Below, in pieces: positions 6,946-14,493 of a DNA stretch of 14,918 nt. The notes beneath the pieces were generated by a model, which saw only the letters and a program-made list of their open reading frames with translations, was not told the origin of the DNA and searched no databases. The translations under genes and the position numbers were made by a program. Position 1 is the first letter of the stretch. The number at the start of each line of letters is the position of its first letter. The stretch is from DATARH01 sp036264235. GTDB lineage: Bacteria > Pseudomonadota > Alphaproteobacteria > ATCC43930 > CGMCC-115725. The stretch is from assembly GCA_036264235.1 (NCBI GenBank), contig DATARH010000147.1, positions 1 to 14,918 on the forward strand, given 5' to 3'.

Positions 6946-7821
6946 ATGGCGAAGTTCGTGATCGCGCCGCATATGCGGCTGCACGAGTGGGTGGCGCGGA
7001 ACAAGGGCTATTTCGACCGCGAGGGGCTCCTCTACGAGTTCCGCGACGAGCTGAGCGGGCCGGACGGCAAGCGGCACGACCTCGGCGACAAGGTCGGCGC
7101 CTACCAGACCTTCGAGCGCGGCCGCAACTCCGACATCAGCTGCGCCTGTCACTGGACCGTCAATGTCGCCGCCTCGACCGGGCACGGCAAGCTCTACCCG
7201 GACGCCTATTCGGTGGCGCCGGCTGGCGTGTTCGTGCCGCAGGACAGCGACATCACGCATCCCGAGCAATTGGCCGGCGTGCCGATTTCGGTCGGCTACC
7301 AGTCGGGCAGCCATTACGCGACAATCCAGGCGCTGGAACAGTATCTGCCGCGCGACCGGATCAACCTGTCCTTTGCCGACGGGTTGTTGTTCCGGCGCAT
7401 GGAGCTGCTGGTCGACCGCCAGGTGCCGGCCGCGTCGCTGTTCAGCGGGCCGTACTATTTCCTGGAGCAGCTCGGCTTTCGCAAGGTCATCGACATCACC
7501 TTCATGATGGCGTCGCTGATCACCGGTGCCCCGGACCCGGCGGATGTGCAGAAATACTTCCGCGCCCTGCGGCTGGCGCAACGCGACATCGATCTGCGGC
7601 CGGAGCTCTATACGCATTATTACCGCGAGGAATTCCCCGAGCGGTTCCGCGACGAGATCGACACGCGCCGCTGGGGGCCGGGCGAGCGGATCGTGTTCGA
7701 GCCCTACACCAAGGAGACCTACGACGCCGCCTTCGCCTGGATCGCCGAGCGCGAGATTTTCCCGCAAGGCGGCATGGGCGCCGGCCGCTACGAGGACGCG
7801 ATCCTCAGCGTCCCCGCTTAA
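6946..7821 (+). CDS. Cytoplasmic protein with a type II periplasmic-binding fold (NMT1/THI5- or SsuA-like), possible enzyme
   Basis: 291 residues from ATG 6946, with GGGAGG (6934-6939) at 6 nt; an ATG at 6941 is out of frame. The order of elements is that of ABC substrate-binding proteins of the NMT1/SsuA group: an N-terminal strand, HEWVARNKGYFDREGLLYEF (13-32), a central PDAYSVAPAGVFVPQDSDI-like hinge, then LAGVPISVGYQSGSHYATIQ and a C-terminal lobe. There is no signal peptide, lipobox or twin-arginine motif, and no permease or ATPase gene nearby. The start of the mature-type domain coincides with the start codon, so the protein should stay in the cytoplasm. Relatives with this fold that lost export include THI5-type pyrimidine synthases and 4,5-dihydroxyphthalate decarboxylase-like enzymes. 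A Cys66-x-Cys68-His69-Trp70 cluster could bind metal or be catalytic. The fold is likely; the function is open. Confidence 0.82.
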   Translation: MAKFVIAPHMRLHEWVARNKGYFDREGLLYEFRDELSGPDGKRHDLGDKVGAYQTFERGRNSDISCACHWTVNVAASTGHGKLYPDAYSVAPAGVFVPQDSDITHPEQLAGVPISVGYQSGSHYATIQALEQYLPRDRINLSFADGLLFRRMELLVDRQVPAASLFSGPYYFLEQLGFRKVIDITFMMASLITGAPDPADVQKYFRALRLAQRDIDLRPELYTHYYREEFPERFRDEIDTRRWGPGERIVFEPYTKETYDAAFAWIAEREIFPQGGMGAGRYEDAILSVPA

Positions 7822-7836
7822 GCCGGGCCCAAAGGC

Positions 7837-8106
7837 CTATTCCGCTGCCACCGGCAAGTCGGGGACCATGCCGAGGGCGCGCTTGTAGACGTCGAGCAGG
7901 GTCTCCTGCTCGTCGAGATCGTCCTTGTCCATCCGCCGCAGCCGGATCACCTGACGCATGATCCTGGTGTCGAAGCCGCTCCCCTTGGCCTCGGCATAGA
8001 CCTCCTTGATGTCCGCGGCGAGCGCCTGCTTCTCCTCCTCCAGCCGCTCGATCCGCTCGACGAACGATTTCAGCCGCTCGCCGGCAATTCCCCCCACATC
8101 GGGCAT
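7837..8106 (-). CDS. gapR: GapR/DUF2312 nucleoid-associated DNA-binding protein
   Basis: 89 residues, the same length I recall for Caulobacter GapR. The start ATG at 8106 follows a purine-rich GGGGGAAGC; a longer in-frame opening to 8214 only shadows the neighbouring gene. The sequence is a coiled-coil-rich DUF2312 domain: residues about 10-40 (LKSFVERIERLEEEKQAL) form the long helix, followed by the hallmark IKEVYAEAKGSGFD and the basic RQVIRLRRMDKDD helix that contacts DNA. Known members form tetramers that clamp overtwisted DNA, act ahead of replication and transcription, and are essential or important in alphaproteobacteria. It lies 25 bp downstream of the DUF1244 gene on the same strand, so they are probably co-transcribed. 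It converges on the binding-protein-like gene with 15 bp between stops. Confidence 0.93.
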   Translation of the reverse strand: MPDVGGIAGERLKSFVERIERLEEEKQALAADIKEVYAEAKGSGFDTRIMRQVIRLRRMDKDDLDEQETLLDVYKRALGMVPDLPVAAE

Positions 8107-8131
8107 GCTTCCCCCATTCCCCCTAAAAAAA

Positions 8132-8440
8132 TTAATGCTTGTGCTGCTGCCCCGCGAAGGCGGCCTTCTGCTCCGGGCTGGCCTCCTTCTGGTGCTTCTT
8201 GCGCCATTCGTCATACGGCATGCCGTAGACGATCTCGCGCGCCTCCGGGTCGGTCAGCGGGACGCCCTTCCCCTCGGCCGCCTCGCGGTACCAGCGCGAC
8301 AGGCAATTGCGGCAAAACCCGGCCAAGTTCATCAAATCGATGTTCTGCACGTCGGTGCGCTCGCGCAGATGCGCCACCAGGGTGCGGAATGCCGCCGCCT
8401 CCAATTCGGTGCGGGTCTTTTCGTCGATCTGTTTCGCCAT
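8132..8440 (-). CDS. DUF1244 family protein
   Basis: 102 residues from ATG 8440, with GGAGG (revcomp of 8446-8450) 5 nt upstream. The domain is recognised by LAGFCRNCLSRWY (residues 39-51), whose Cys43-x-x-Cys46 pair is conserved, as I recall, in this all-helical family known mainly from structural genomics of a Sinorhizobium member. The rest, GKGVPLTDPEAREIVYGMPYDEWRKK, is also typical. The biochemical function is unknown. The C-terminus is a Gln/Ala/Lys-rich tail ending QQHKH. Its place immediately upstream of gapR suggests that expression of the two is linked; a run of seven T residues follows directly after its stop codon. Confidence 0.9.
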   Translation of the reverse strand: MAKQIDEKTRTELEAAAFRTLVAHLRERTDVQNIDLMNLAGFCRNCLSRWYREAAEGKGVPLTDPEAREIVYGMPYDEWRKKHQKEASPEQKAAFAGQQHKH

Positions 8441-8463
8441 CGGGACCTCCTTCGTCTCAGGCT

Positions 8464-8492
8464 TATGTAGCACCCCGATCCGCGGTGTTGAA
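8464..8492 (-). promoter_or_regulatory. Candidate sigma70-type promoter for DUF1244-gapR
   Basis: On the minus strand, TTCAAC (revcomp of 8487-8492) and TACATA (revcomp of 8464-8469) are separated by exactly 17 nt, the ideal -35/-10 spacing. The -10 box ends 23 bp before the DUF1244 start codon, leaving a short leader with the Shine-Dalgarno. Match to consensus is only partial, three or four bases per box, so this is a candidate. The 80-bp gap behind the NIPSNAP gene has no other promoter-like site. Confidence 0.35.
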
Positions 8493-8520
8493 CCGGCCCG
8501 CCGACTGCCGGCGTAAGTGC

Positions 8521-8844
8521 TTACTGGACCGTCGATTTTGCGGTCGGGACGATGCGGGTCACGACCATCTTCTCGCGATCGAGCAGGTCGGGTATCTGCG
8601 GCCCGATCTTGGTCTTCCAGAAATCGGTGTCGTAAACCGCCTTGTAGAGCGCCTCGCGCTGCGCCTCGCTCTCGAAGCGGCGCAGCCAGACATAGACCGA
8701 CTCGTCGCTCTCGCCCTTGAAGCTGCCGGTGATCACCATCCCCTTCGACACCTGGAACGGAATGATTTCCTCTTCCATCAGCTTCAGCCAGGCCGCCATC
8801 TTGCCCGGCCGGACGTGGTATTGCCGCAATTCGTAGAACGCCAT
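8521..8844 (-). CDS. NIPSNAP-family protein
   Basis: 107 residues. The start is ATG 8844 with GGGAGGG just upstream; a longer reading of 22 residues from 8910 would translate a dispersed repeat (CHCERSEAI) and is rejected. The protein begins MAFYELRQYHVRPGKMAAWL, the classic NIPSNAP start, and continues with the ferredoxin-like alpha/beta dimeric barrel pattern, VYVWLRRFESEAQREALYKA around 49-70 and DTDFWKTKIGPQIPDLLDR to about 90. Bacterial members are small stand-alone barrels of unknown function, often near catabolic genes. No signal peptide is seen. It may share a transcript with the DUF1244-gapR pair 80 bp downstream, though that pair has its own candidate promoter. Confidence 0.9.
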   Translation of the reverse strand: MAFYELRQYHVRPGKMAAWLKLMEEEIIPFQVSKGMVITGSFKGESDESVYVWLRRFESEAQREALYKAVYDTDFWKTKIGPQIPDLLDREKMVVTRIVPTAKSTVQ

Positions 8845-8873
8845 TATTCCCTCCCATGAACCCTGAAGGCGGC

Positions 8874-8947
8874 ACGAGATTGCTTCGCTTCGCTCGCAAT
8901 GACAACACAACAGTCAGGCGAGGAGCGGAACGACGAAGCAACCTCGT
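8874..8947. repeat. Dispersed inverted repeat invading the 3' end of the deaminase gene
   Basis: ACGAGATTGCTTCG (8874-8887) pairs with CGAAGCAACCTCGT (8934-8947), 13 of 14 positions matching. The left text GAGATTGCTTCGCTTCGCTCGCAATGAC is, by memory, a very common intergenic repeat of alpha- and betaproteobacteria, whose false translation reads CERSEAI. It fills most of the 69-bp gap between the NIPSNAP gene and the deaminase stop, and its right arm is inside the deaminase frame. It may act as an mRNA-stabilising or terminating hairpin. Confidence 0.75.
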
Positions 8948-9996
8948 CGATCTGGTCTGCCATAGGCTGGGCGAGGGGACGGCGCTGCCAAAGCAGCATC
9001 GGATGCCGCAAGCAGTCGCTGCTTCGCAGCGTCGTCCAGAAAGGCGGCGCGGATCGCGTTCTTGTTCATCTCGACCAGTTCCGCGGCCGAGAGATCGAGC
9101 ACAGCAGCGGTCTGTTCGATGCAATGCGACAGATAACCGCCGAAATAGGCCGGGTCGTCGGAGTGGAGCGACACCGCGACGCCGCGGCGCAGCAGGCGGG
9201 CGATGTTGTGGTCCTCGAGCGCGGCAAAGACGCCGAGGCAGATATTCGAGACCGGGCAAACCGTAAGAGGAGTCCCTTCGGCCGCAAGCCGCTCCAGCAG
9301 CACCGGGTCGTCACCGGCGCGAACACCGTGGTCGATCCGCTCGGCGCCGAGTATGTCGAGCGACTGGGCGACGTAATCGGCCGGCCCTTCCTCTCCGGCA
9401 TGTGCGACGGTGTGCCAGCCCTGCGCGCGGGCGAACTGAAAGTGCCGCTCGAAGAGCCTCGGTTCATTTCCCAGCTCACCGCCGTGCAAGCCGACGGCCA
9501 GAATGGCATCGCCGCAGGCTCGCAGCTCCGCCAGCATCTCCAGCGCCTCATCCGGCGGGCGATGCCGCACGCAACCGGCGATTATGCCGCCCGTCATTCC
9601 AAACGCGTCCCGCGCTTCCCGTAAGGCACTCGCGACCGCGTCGATGCAGGGCGCGATCTCAAGACCGCGCGTTTTGAAGCCCTGCGGCGACAGAGCGATT
9701 TCGACATGGACGACGTTTTCGTCGTGCACGCGCTGTAGATATTGCTTTGTCAGCTCATAGTGATCTTCGACCGCGCGCAATGTCTGGGTGTTAACGGTCA
9801 TTGCCGCAAGGAACGTTGTAAGGTCGGTAAACTCCCTTCCGGCGCGGACCTGTTCGATCGAGTCGTATGGAAACGGCACGCGGTTCTTTCGCGCGAACTG
9901 CAGCGCCATCTCCGGTTCGAGACAGCCTTCGAGGTGAACGTGAAGTTCGACCTTCGGCATGGCGGCGATGAGGCCGGTGATCGCCGTGGTCTGCAC
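8914..9996 (-). CDS. Adenine/adenosine deaminase (ADA superfamily)
   Basis: 360 residues if started at the GTG at 9996; the only in-frame ATG nearby (9960) would begin inside the PKVELHVHLEG motif, and an in-frame TAG at 10029 limits extension. No good Shine-Dalgarno is close to the GTG, so the start is uncertain. Zinc and catalytic motifs are intact: His19-x-His21, HAGEE with His199 and Glu202, His223 in RIDHGVRA, and Asp280-Asp281 in SDDPAYFGGY. HAGEEGPADY and SDDPAYFGGY resemble the bacterial adenine deaminase branch more than mammalian-type adenosine deaminase. The reaction would be adenine to hypoxanthine or adenosine to inosine, in the cytoplasm. It lies 44 bp after metH on the same strand, so it may remove purine from S-adenosylhomocysteine recycling. 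The last ten residues (351-360) come from the dispersed repeat. Confidence 0.9.
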   Translation of the reverse strand: MQTTAITGLIAAMPKVELHVHLEGCLEPEMALQFARKNRVPFPYDSIEQVRAGREFTDLTTFLAAMTVNTQTLRAVEDHYELTKQYLQRVHDENVVHVEIALSPQGFKTRGLEIAPCIDAVASALREARDAFGMTGGIIAGCVRHRPPDEALEMLAELRACGDAILAVGLHGGELGNEPRLFERHFQFARAQGWHTVAHAGEEGPADYVAQSLDILGAERIDHGVRAGDDPVLLERLAAEGTPLTVCPVSNICLGVFAALEDHNIARLLRRGVAVSLHSDDPAYFGGYLSHCIEQTAAVLDLSAAELVEMNKNAIRAAFLDDAAKQRLLAASDAALAAPSPRPAYGRPDRRGCFVVPLLA

Positions 9997-10040
9997 ATTG
10001 CCGTACGCGCGTATGGTCGTGCCCCTCTAACGCCGTTTTC

Positions 10041-13000
10041 CTAAACCGAAAAGTATTTCGCCTGCGGGTGGTGCACGACGATCGCCGAGGTCGATTGCTC
10101 GGGGTCGAGCTGGTCTTCCTCGCTGAGCGCGATGCCGATCTCCGCGGCATTGAGCAGCTGCAGCAACTGCGCCTGGTCTGCGAGGTTTGGACAGGCCGGA
10201 TAGCCGAAGGAATAGCGGCTGCCGCGATAGCCCTGCGCCAGCATCTCGTCGTGGTCGCGCGCCTCCTCGGCGGCAAAGCCCAATTCGCCGCGGATGCGCT
10301 TGTGGACATATTCGGCGAACGCCTCGGCCATCTCGACCGAAAGGCCGTGCAGGTACAGGTAATCCTGGTAGCGATTGTCGGCGAACCACTCGCGCGCCGC
10401 CTCGGAGGCGCGCCGTCCCATCGTCACCACCTGCAATCCGATCACGTCGCGCTCCGGATCGTCGACATCGCGGAAGAAATCGGCGATGCAGAGGCCGCCT
10501 TCCTTGTTCTGACGCGGAAACGAGAAGCGCGTCAGCTCACGCTCTTTGCCGCCGGCACCAGTGTCGTCGAACAGGATCACGTCGTTGCCCTGCGCGGCGC
10601 AGCGCCAATAACCGTAGGCGGCCTGCGGCGTCAGGATATCTTCGCGGATCGCGATGTCGCAAATGCGCGCCAGCACCGGCCGCAATTCCTTTTTCGCCCA
10701 CTCCTTGTATTCGGCGAGCGAGCGCCCGTCCTTCCGAAAGCCCCACTGAAATTGGTACAGCATGCGCTCGTTGAGGTAAGGCACGATCGCCTTGGCCGGG
10801 ACGCGCGCGATCGTCCGCGGACCCCAGAACGGCGGCTGCGGCACCGGCACGCCGCGATTGAGCTCGGCGCGCCGGATTTTAGCCTCTCCGAGATCGACCG
10901 GACGCTGCGGCCTGGCATCGCCGGCGCGGCCGAGCTTGCGGCTCTGGTTCACCGGGCGGCCGGCATTCTTTTCCTGCACCTCGCCGAGATAGCCGTCGAA
11001 ATCGTTGCCGACGATACGGTCCATCAGCGCCAGCCCGTCGAACGCGTCGCGGGCATAGGCGACACGGCCGCAGGCATAGGATTTGACGCAATCGTCCTCG
11101 ACATAGCGGCGGGTCAGCGCGGCGCCGCCGAGCATGACCGGGATGTCGAGCCCCTGGCGGCTCATCTCTTCCAGGTTCTCGCGCATCACCACCGTGGACT
11201 TCACCAACAGGCCGGACATGCCGATCGCATGCGCGCGGTGTTCCACGGCGGCGTCGAGAATGTTCCCGATCGGCTGCTTGATGCCGAGATTGACGACACG
11301 GTAGCCGTTGTTGGTCAGGATGATGTCGACGAGGTTCTTGCCGATGTCGTGCACGTCGCCGCGCACGGTGGCGAGCACGACGGTGCCCTTCTCCTGGCCC
11401 TCGACGCGCTCCATGTGCGGCTCGAGGTGACCGACCGCGGCCTTCATCGTCTCGGCCGATTGCAGCACGAATGGGAGCTGCATCTTGCCGGCGCCGAACA
11501 GATCGCCGACCGTCTTCATGCCGCCCAGCAGGATGTCGTTGATGATGTCGAGGGCCGGATAGCTCTGCAACGCAAGATCGAGGTCGGCTTCAAGGCCGGT
11601 ACGGTCACCGTCGACGATGCGCTGAGCGAGCCGATCTTCGAGCTTTTCCGGCCGGCCCTTCTTCTCGGCCTTCTCGATCGTGCGGTCCTGGAACAGCGCC
11701 ATGAACGCGTGCAGCGGGTCGTAACCGTCACGGCGCCGGTCGAAAATCAAATCCTCGGCAACCCGCACCTCCTCCTCGGCGATACGGTGCAGCGGCAGGA
11801 TTTTCGAGAAATGTACGATCGCGCCGGTCAGCCCGCGGCGCAGCGCGTGGTCGAGAAATACCGAATTCAGCACCTGCCGCGCCGGCGGGTTGAGGCCGAA
11901 CGAGATATTCGACAGGCCGAGGATGATCTGACACTCGGGCATCGCCTCGGCGATGCGCGCGATCGCATCCAGCGTGTTGAGGCCGAGCTTGCGGTCGTCC
12001 TCGTTGCCGGTCGCGATGGTGAAGGTCAGCGGGTAGAACAACAGGTCGTTCGGCGGCAGGCCGTGCTTGCGGCAGGCGAACTCGTAGAGCCGGCGCGCCA
12101 CCGACACCTTGTGCTCGACCTCCTTGGCCATGCCGGTTTCGTCAATGGTCAGCGCGATCACCGCGGCACCGAAGCGCTTGGCCAGGCGTAGCCGCTTGTC
12201 GGCGGCTTCCTCGCCATCCTCGAAATTGATCGAGTTGATGATCGGCTTGCCGCCATAGAGCTTCATCGCGGCTTCGAGCACCGGGTATTCGGTCGAGTCG
12301 ATGACCAGGGGCGCATTGACCGCGCCGCGCATCCGGGTCACCGCCTCGGTCATGTCGGCGACCTCGTCGCGGCCGACAAAGGCGGTGCACAAATCGAGTG
12401 TGTGCGAACCTTCCTTCACCTGCTCGCGCGCCATCTCGACGCAGCCATCCCAATCGCCCTGTTCCTGCATGCGGCGGAAGGCCCGCGAGCCGTTGGCGTT
12501 GCAGCGCTCGCCAATCGACAGATACGCGTTCTCCTGGCGCAGCGGCACCTGCCCGTAAAGAGATGCGACCGACGGCGCCCAGGTGACGCTTCGCGACTTC
12601 GGCAGCGGCCGCGGGCGATCTCGGCCTATCCGGCGCAGCATCTGGTCCAGCGCGGCGATATGCGTCGCCTCGGTGCCGCAGCAGCCGCCGATGATGTTGA
12701 CGCCGTCTTCGAGGACAAAGCGCTCGAGCCACTGCGCCAATTCCTTCGGCGACAGCGGATAATGGGTACGGCCGTTGATCAGCTCCGGCAGGCCGGCATT
12801 CGGCTGCACCGAGATGAAGCGCGGCCAGGTCTCGCCGAGCCATTTCAGATGCTCCGCCATCTCGCGCGGACCGGTGGCGCAGTTGAGGCCGATTACCGGC
12901 ACGTCGAGCGCGTCGATGATCGTCGCCGCGGCGGCGATGTCGGCGCCGACCAGCAAGGTACCGGTGGTCTCGACCGTCACCTGCACGATGATCGGGATGT

Positions 13001-13547
13001 CTTTTTCTGCATCCTCGCGAGCGCGCTTGGCGCCGTTGACCGCTGCCTTGATCTGCAGCGGGTCCTGGCAGGTCTCGATCAGGAACGCGTCGACACCGCC
13101 GGCGACGAGCCCGGCGCACTGCACGGCCAGCGCGTCTTCGAGGTCTTGATAAGCGATGTGACCGAGCGTCGGCAGCCGCGTCCCCGGCCCGACCGAGCCA
13201 AGCACGAAACGGGTGTGGCCGTCACCAGCGACTTCCTCGATCGCCTCGCGCGCCAACTCACCGGCGCGACGATTCAAGTCGAACGCCTTGTCGGCGATGC
13301 CGAACTCGCCAAGCGTGACCGGTGAACCGCCGAAGCTGTTGGTCTGGATCGCATCGGCACCAGCGCGCAAATAGCCGAGATGTACCTCACGCACGAAATC
13401 GGGCCGGCTCTCGGTCAGGATCTCGGTGCAGTTTTCGTGTCCGTGAAAATCGTGCTCGGTGTGAAAGCTGCGCGACTGCGCCTGCGTACCCATGGCACCG
13501 TCGCAAAGCAACACCCGGTCTTTGAGATAATCGAGCAGATGCGTCAT
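10041..13547 (-). CDS. metH: Cobalamin-dependent methionine synthase
   Basis: 1168 residues, close to E. coli MetH (1227). It transfers a methyl group from 5-methyl-THF through cobalamin to homocysteine. Domain order: homocysteine-binding module (1 to about 320) with zinc ligands Cys223 and Cys289-Cys290 in GGCCGT; pterin-binding module (about 350-610) with GERCNANGSRAF; helical cap (about 630-715); cobalamin domain (about 720-860) with GDVHDIGKN, His733 being the lower cobalt ligand; and an AdoMet-dependent reactivation domain to the end with GYPACP (1115-1120). The loop before that reads RYSF instead of RPAP as in E. coli. ATG 13547 is preferred by family alignment; it has no Shine-Dalgarno, and its 7-bp distance from the metF stop suggests translational coupling. 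A TTG at 13598 would overlap metF. Confidence 0.97.
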   Translation of the reverse strand: MTHLLDYLKDRVLLCDGAMGTQAQSRSFHTEHDFHGHENCTEILTESRPDFVREVHLGYLRAGADAIQTNSFGGSPVTLGEFGIADKAFDLNRRAGELAREAIEEVAGDGHTRFVLGSVGPGTRLPTLGHIAYQDLEDALAVQCAGLVAGGVDAFLIETCQDPLQIKAAVNGAKRAREDAEKDIPIIVQVTVETTGTLLVGADIAAAATIIDALDVPVIGLNCATGPREMAEHLKWLGETWPRFISVQPNAGLPELINGRTHYPLSPKELAQWLERFVLEDGVNIIGGCCGTEATHIAALDQMLRRIGRDRPRPLPKSRSVTWAPSVASLYGQVPLRQENAYLSIGERCNANGSRAFRRMQEQGDWDGCVEMAREQVKEGSHTLDLCTAFVGRDEVADMTEAVTRMRGAVNAPLVIDSTEYPVLEAAMKLYGGKPIINSINFEDGEEAADKRLRLAKRFGAAVIALTIDETGMAKEVEHKVSVARRLYEFACRKHGLPPNDLLFYPLTFTIATGNEDDRKLGLNTLDAIARIAEAMPECQIILGLSNISFGLNPPARQVLNSVFLDHALRRGLTGAIVHFSKILPLHRIAEEEVRVAEDLIFDRRRDGYDPLHAFMALFQDRTIEKAEKKGRPEKLEDRLAQRIVDGDRTGLEADLDLALQSYPALDIINDILLGGMKTVGDLFGAGKMQLPFVLQSAETMKAAVGHLEPHMERVEGQEKGTVVLATVRGDVHDIGKNLVDIILTNNGYRVVNLGIKQPIGNILDAAVEHRAHAIGMSGLLVKSTVVMRENLEEMSRQGLDIPVMLGGAALTRRYVEDDCVKSYACGRVAYARDAFDGLALMDRIVGNDFDGYLGEVQEKNAGRPVNQSRKLGRAGDARPQRPVDLGEAKIRRAELNRGVPVPQPPFWGPRTIARVPAKAIVPYLNERMLYQFQWGFRKDGRSLAEYKEWAKKELRPVLARICDIAIREDILTPQAAYGYWRCAAQGNDVILFDDTGAGGKERELTRFSFPRQNKEGGLCIADFFRDVDDPERDVIGLQVVTMGRRASEAAREWFADNRYQDYLYLHGLSVEMAEAFAEYVHKRIRGELGFAAEEARDHDEMLAQGYRGSRYSFGYPACPNLADQAQLLQLLNAAEIGIALSEEDQLDPEQSTSAIVVHHPQAKYFSV

Positions 13548-13554
13548 CGGAGGA

Positions 13555-14493
13555 TCAAACCGTCGGAGGGGCCGCGGGACGCGGCGCACGGACGCCAAGC
13601 AGGTGACAGATCGCGACGATCAAATCGGCGCGGTTCAGCGTGTAGAAGTGGAATTCGTGGACGCCGTTGGCGTGCAGCCGCCGGCATTGCTCGGCGGCCA
13701 GAGAGGCGGCGACGAGGCGGCGGGTGTCGGGATCGTCATCGAGCCCGTCGAAGTGGCCGCCCATCCAGGCCGGGATCGAGGCGCCACAGCCGGCCGACAT
13801 GCGCTTCAGCTGGGCGAAATTGGTCACCGGCAGGATGCCGGGCACGATCGGCACGTCGATGCCGGCCGCATGCACGCGGTCGCGGAACCGCAGGAACACG
13901 TCGACATCGAAAAAGAACTGGGTGATCGCGCGATTGGCGCCGGCGTCGAGCTTCTGCTTCAGATTGTCGAGATCGTGGCCGGGGCTGCGCGCCGTCGGAT
14001 GGGTCTCGGGATAGGCGGCGACGCTGATCTCGAAATCGGCGACCTTCTTCAGGCCCGCAACAAGATCGGCGGCATAGGCATAACCGTCGGGATGCGGTGT
14101 ATATCCGGTGCCGATGCCGCTTTGGGGATCGCCGCGCAATGCGACGATATGGCGGACCCCTGCCGCCCAGTAATCGCGGGCGACGGCGTCGATCTCCTCG
14201 CGAGTCGCCGCGACGCAGGTCAGATGCGCCGCCGGTTCGAGCGGCGTCTCCTGGCGAATTCGATGCACCGTCGCGTGGGTGCGCTCGCGCGTCGAGCCGC
14301 CGGCGCCGTAAGTAACCGAGACAAAGCTCGGCCGCAGCGGTTCGAGGCGCTTGATCGCGGCCCACAGCCGCTCCTCCATCTCCGCCGTCTTCGGCGGAAA
14401 GAACTCGAACGAGACGCGCGGCGGGCCGGCGTCGAAATCGCTGATCGGGTCGGCGGCGAGGAGGCCGCGCGGTGGGGCCGAGGCGGCTCTCAT
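13555..14493 (-). CDS. metF: 5,10-methylenetetrahydrofolate reductase
   Basis: 312 residues. It reduces 5,10-methylene-THF to 5-methyl-THF with FAD, feeding MetH. ATG 14493 is preceded by AAGGAG (revcomp of 14501-14506) at 7 nt and overlaps the upstream TGA (ATGA). Signature segments are VSFEFFPPKT (residues 27-36) with the catalytic Glu after Phe, SVTYGAGGSTRERT (about 59-72), HIVALRGDP (about 114-122), QFFFD in the C-terminal half, and HFYTLNR near the end. The whole (beta/alpha)8 barrel is present. The first 20 residues are an unconserved extension with several Ala and Pro. It is the middle gene of a tightly packed methyltransferase-metF-metH transcript. Confidence 0.97.
   Translation of the reverse strand: MRAASAPPRGLLAADPISDFDAGPPRVSFEFFPPKTAEMEERLWAAIKRLEPLRPSFVSVTYGAGGSTRERTHATVHRIRQETPLEPAAHLTCVAATREEIDAVARDYWAAGVRHIVALRGDPQSGIGTGYTPHPDGYAYAADLVAGLKKVADFEISVAAYPETHPTARSPGHDLDNLKQKLDAGANRAITQFFFDVDVFLRFRDRVHAAGIDVPIVPGILPVTNFAQLKRMSAGCGASIPAWMGGHFDGLDDDPDTRRLVAASLAAEQCRRLHANGVHEFHFYTLNRADLIVAICHLLGVRAPRPAAPPTV

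Noticed and set aside
6358..7767. Minus-strand 469-codon open frame
   Set aside because: Lies opposite the nitroreductase and binding-protein-like genes, which are supported by motifs and ribosome sites; the translation has no recognisable domain.
8845..8910. N-terminal extension of the NIPSNAP protein from ATG 8910
   Set aside because: The extra residues (CHCERSEAI) are the translation of a dispersed repeat; the ATG at 8844 has a strong ribosome site and the conserved family start.
10068..12191. Plus-strand 707-codon open frame
   Set aside because: Antisense shadow of metH; composition is Arg/Ala/Asp-rich without recognisable domains.
13548..13598. Upstream TTG start for metH
   Set aside because: It would overlap metF by 44 bp and add 17 Arg/Pro-rich residues not matching the family; ATG 13547 aligns with the homocysteine domain start.
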